The notes under the pieces were generated by a model. The model did no database searches, was not told the origin of the DNA, and saw nothing but the letters and a program-made list of their open reading frames with translations. DNA of 40,654 nucleotides from positions 1-40,654 of the IMG/VR virus record IMGVR_UViG_3300046006_001780. One strand, written 5' to 3'. A program made the translations under genes and the position numbers. Each line of letters begins with the position of its first letter. Positions within the stretch are counted from its first letter, which is position 1. The DNA comes from a virus. Shown here one piece after another: positions 40,376 through 40,654 of the stretch.

Positions 40376-40385
40376 CAATCGCACA
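40374..40385 (+). repeat. GACAATCGCACA element, right of portal copy 2
   Basis: Fourth occurrence of the 12-base element, overlapping the stop of portal copy 2. Confidence 0.65.
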
Positions 40386-40435
40386 CATACGGATTCCACC
40401 CACCGTTCAAACGGGTGAGTTGCACAGGGTCACAG

Positions 40436-40654
40436 ATGAACACAAAGGCAGATCAGGAGATCGACACCAACGACGATGACACCATCGTCCTCGACGACCA
40501 GGACACCGAGCAGCCAGCGGCGCAAGCCGATGACCAGCAGGCCCAGGCCACCGAAGACGAAGGCGACACCGACGAGGTGGTGGTCTCCATTGGTGAGGAA
40601 GCGCCACCTCCCGAAGAACCAGCACATGCGCCTGAATGGGTGCGCGAGCTGCGC
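40436..40654 (+). CDS. Scaffolding protein copy 2 (partial, cut by window end)
   Basis: The first 73 codons of a scaffold gene homologous to 5132-6001, in frame to the last base. It differs by I3T, E34Q and A39T-type changes in the acidic N-terminus. The remainder lies outside the window. Confidence 0.85.
   Translation, partial: MNTKADQEIDTNDDDTIVLDDQDTEQPAAQADDQQAQATEDEGDTDEVVVSIGEEAPPPEEPAHAPEWVRELR

Larger units (their letters stand above)
38271..40654. repeat. Homologous block copy 2 (portal and start of scaffold)
   Basis: Partner of 2967-5350 at constant offset 35,304 and equal length. Portal proteins differ at seven residues and the scaffold N-termini (73 residues) at three, while many third codon positions differ. 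It represents a second strain or a second physical copy. Confidence 0.93.

Noticed and set aside
36016-40654. Recent tandem gene duplication of portal/terminase in one phage
   Set aside because: The 127-bp exact overlap, non-homologous terminases and constant offset of the flanking block fit two strain paths better. Not fully excluded without reads.
1-40654. tRNA genes, integrase or lysogeny repressor
   Set aside because: No cloverleaf-like segment, tyrosine or serine recombinase motif, or CI-like two-domain protein was seen by eye; short tRNAs cannot be fully excluded without a dedicated search.

Overview
The window is almost entirely the genome of a tailed phage with a P22-like (podovirus) virion plan. 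The host is probably a betaproteobacterium, for example a freshwater member of the Burkholderiales. That host guess is an inference from the fairly high GC, the codon usage and the style of the small early proteins; no host gene is present. I see no integrase, excisionase or CI-type repressor and no tRNA gene, so a virulent life style is the simplest reading.

Layout. (1) Positions 108-2966 hold a rightward block: a ParB-like protein, a Mom-like DNA modification protein, and small and large terminase subunits (TerL of the PBSX / Terminase_3 kind). (2) Positions 2999-20717 are the rightward virion genes in P22 order: portal, scaffold, coat, gp4-like, gp10-like, ejection proteins like gp7, gp20 and gp16, and a tailspike with a P22-like head-binding domain, with several unassigned structural proteins between them. 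A selfish HNH/AP2 endonuclease sits antisense at about 12.7-13.1 kb. (3) Positions 20731-22363 hold a small unassigned protein and the lysis cassette: an HExxH mini-protein, an XhlA-like membrane protein, an M15 endolysin and a 3TM holin. (4) Positions 22360-33275 are a dense leftward early operon of about 26 mostly tiny genes with ATGA/GTGA/TTGA overlaps. It includes glutaredoxin, an Arc-like ribbon-helix-helix protein, a MazG-like NTP pyrophosphatase, a VRR-NUC nuclease, an SF2 helicase, an Fe-S PD-(D/E)XK nuclease, a DUF669 protein and a Sak4-like ATPase. (5) A divergent control region lies at 33276-33395. Rightward from it run a small HTH regulator, a Toprim-primase/RecA-like helicase, a strikingly symmetric GC-rich iteron cluster (35617-35726) and two small proteins. 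(6) Positions 36300-38253 hold a SECOND, unrelated terminase pair (Sf6-like TerS and a TIGR01630-type TerL), followed by a second portal gene (38303-40375) and the start of a second scaffold gene.

The key structural fact is that the window runs more than once around the phage. Bases 1-127 are identical to 36193-36319, exactly 127 bp, after which the two copies diverge completely. Homology returns just after the TerL stop codons (2967-5350 versus 38271-40654, same length, portal proteins differing at only 7 of 690 residues). One genome unit is therefore 36,192 bp (108-36299). The last 4.3 kb is an alternative version of the packaging locus, in which the whole ParB/Mom/TerS/TerL cassette is replaced by a different TerS/TerL pair. 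An exact 127-bp overlap is what a k=127 de Bruijn assembler leaves at a branch node, so the likeliest reading is two coexisting strains joined in one contig. A physical tandem arrangement cannot be excluded from the sequence alone. Either way the window documents wholesale exchange of the packaging motor against a nearly constant portal. The two unrelated TerL proteins also end in the same eight residues, PLPNVKKW, encoded with only synonymous differences, which suggests a portal- or capsid-docking tail.
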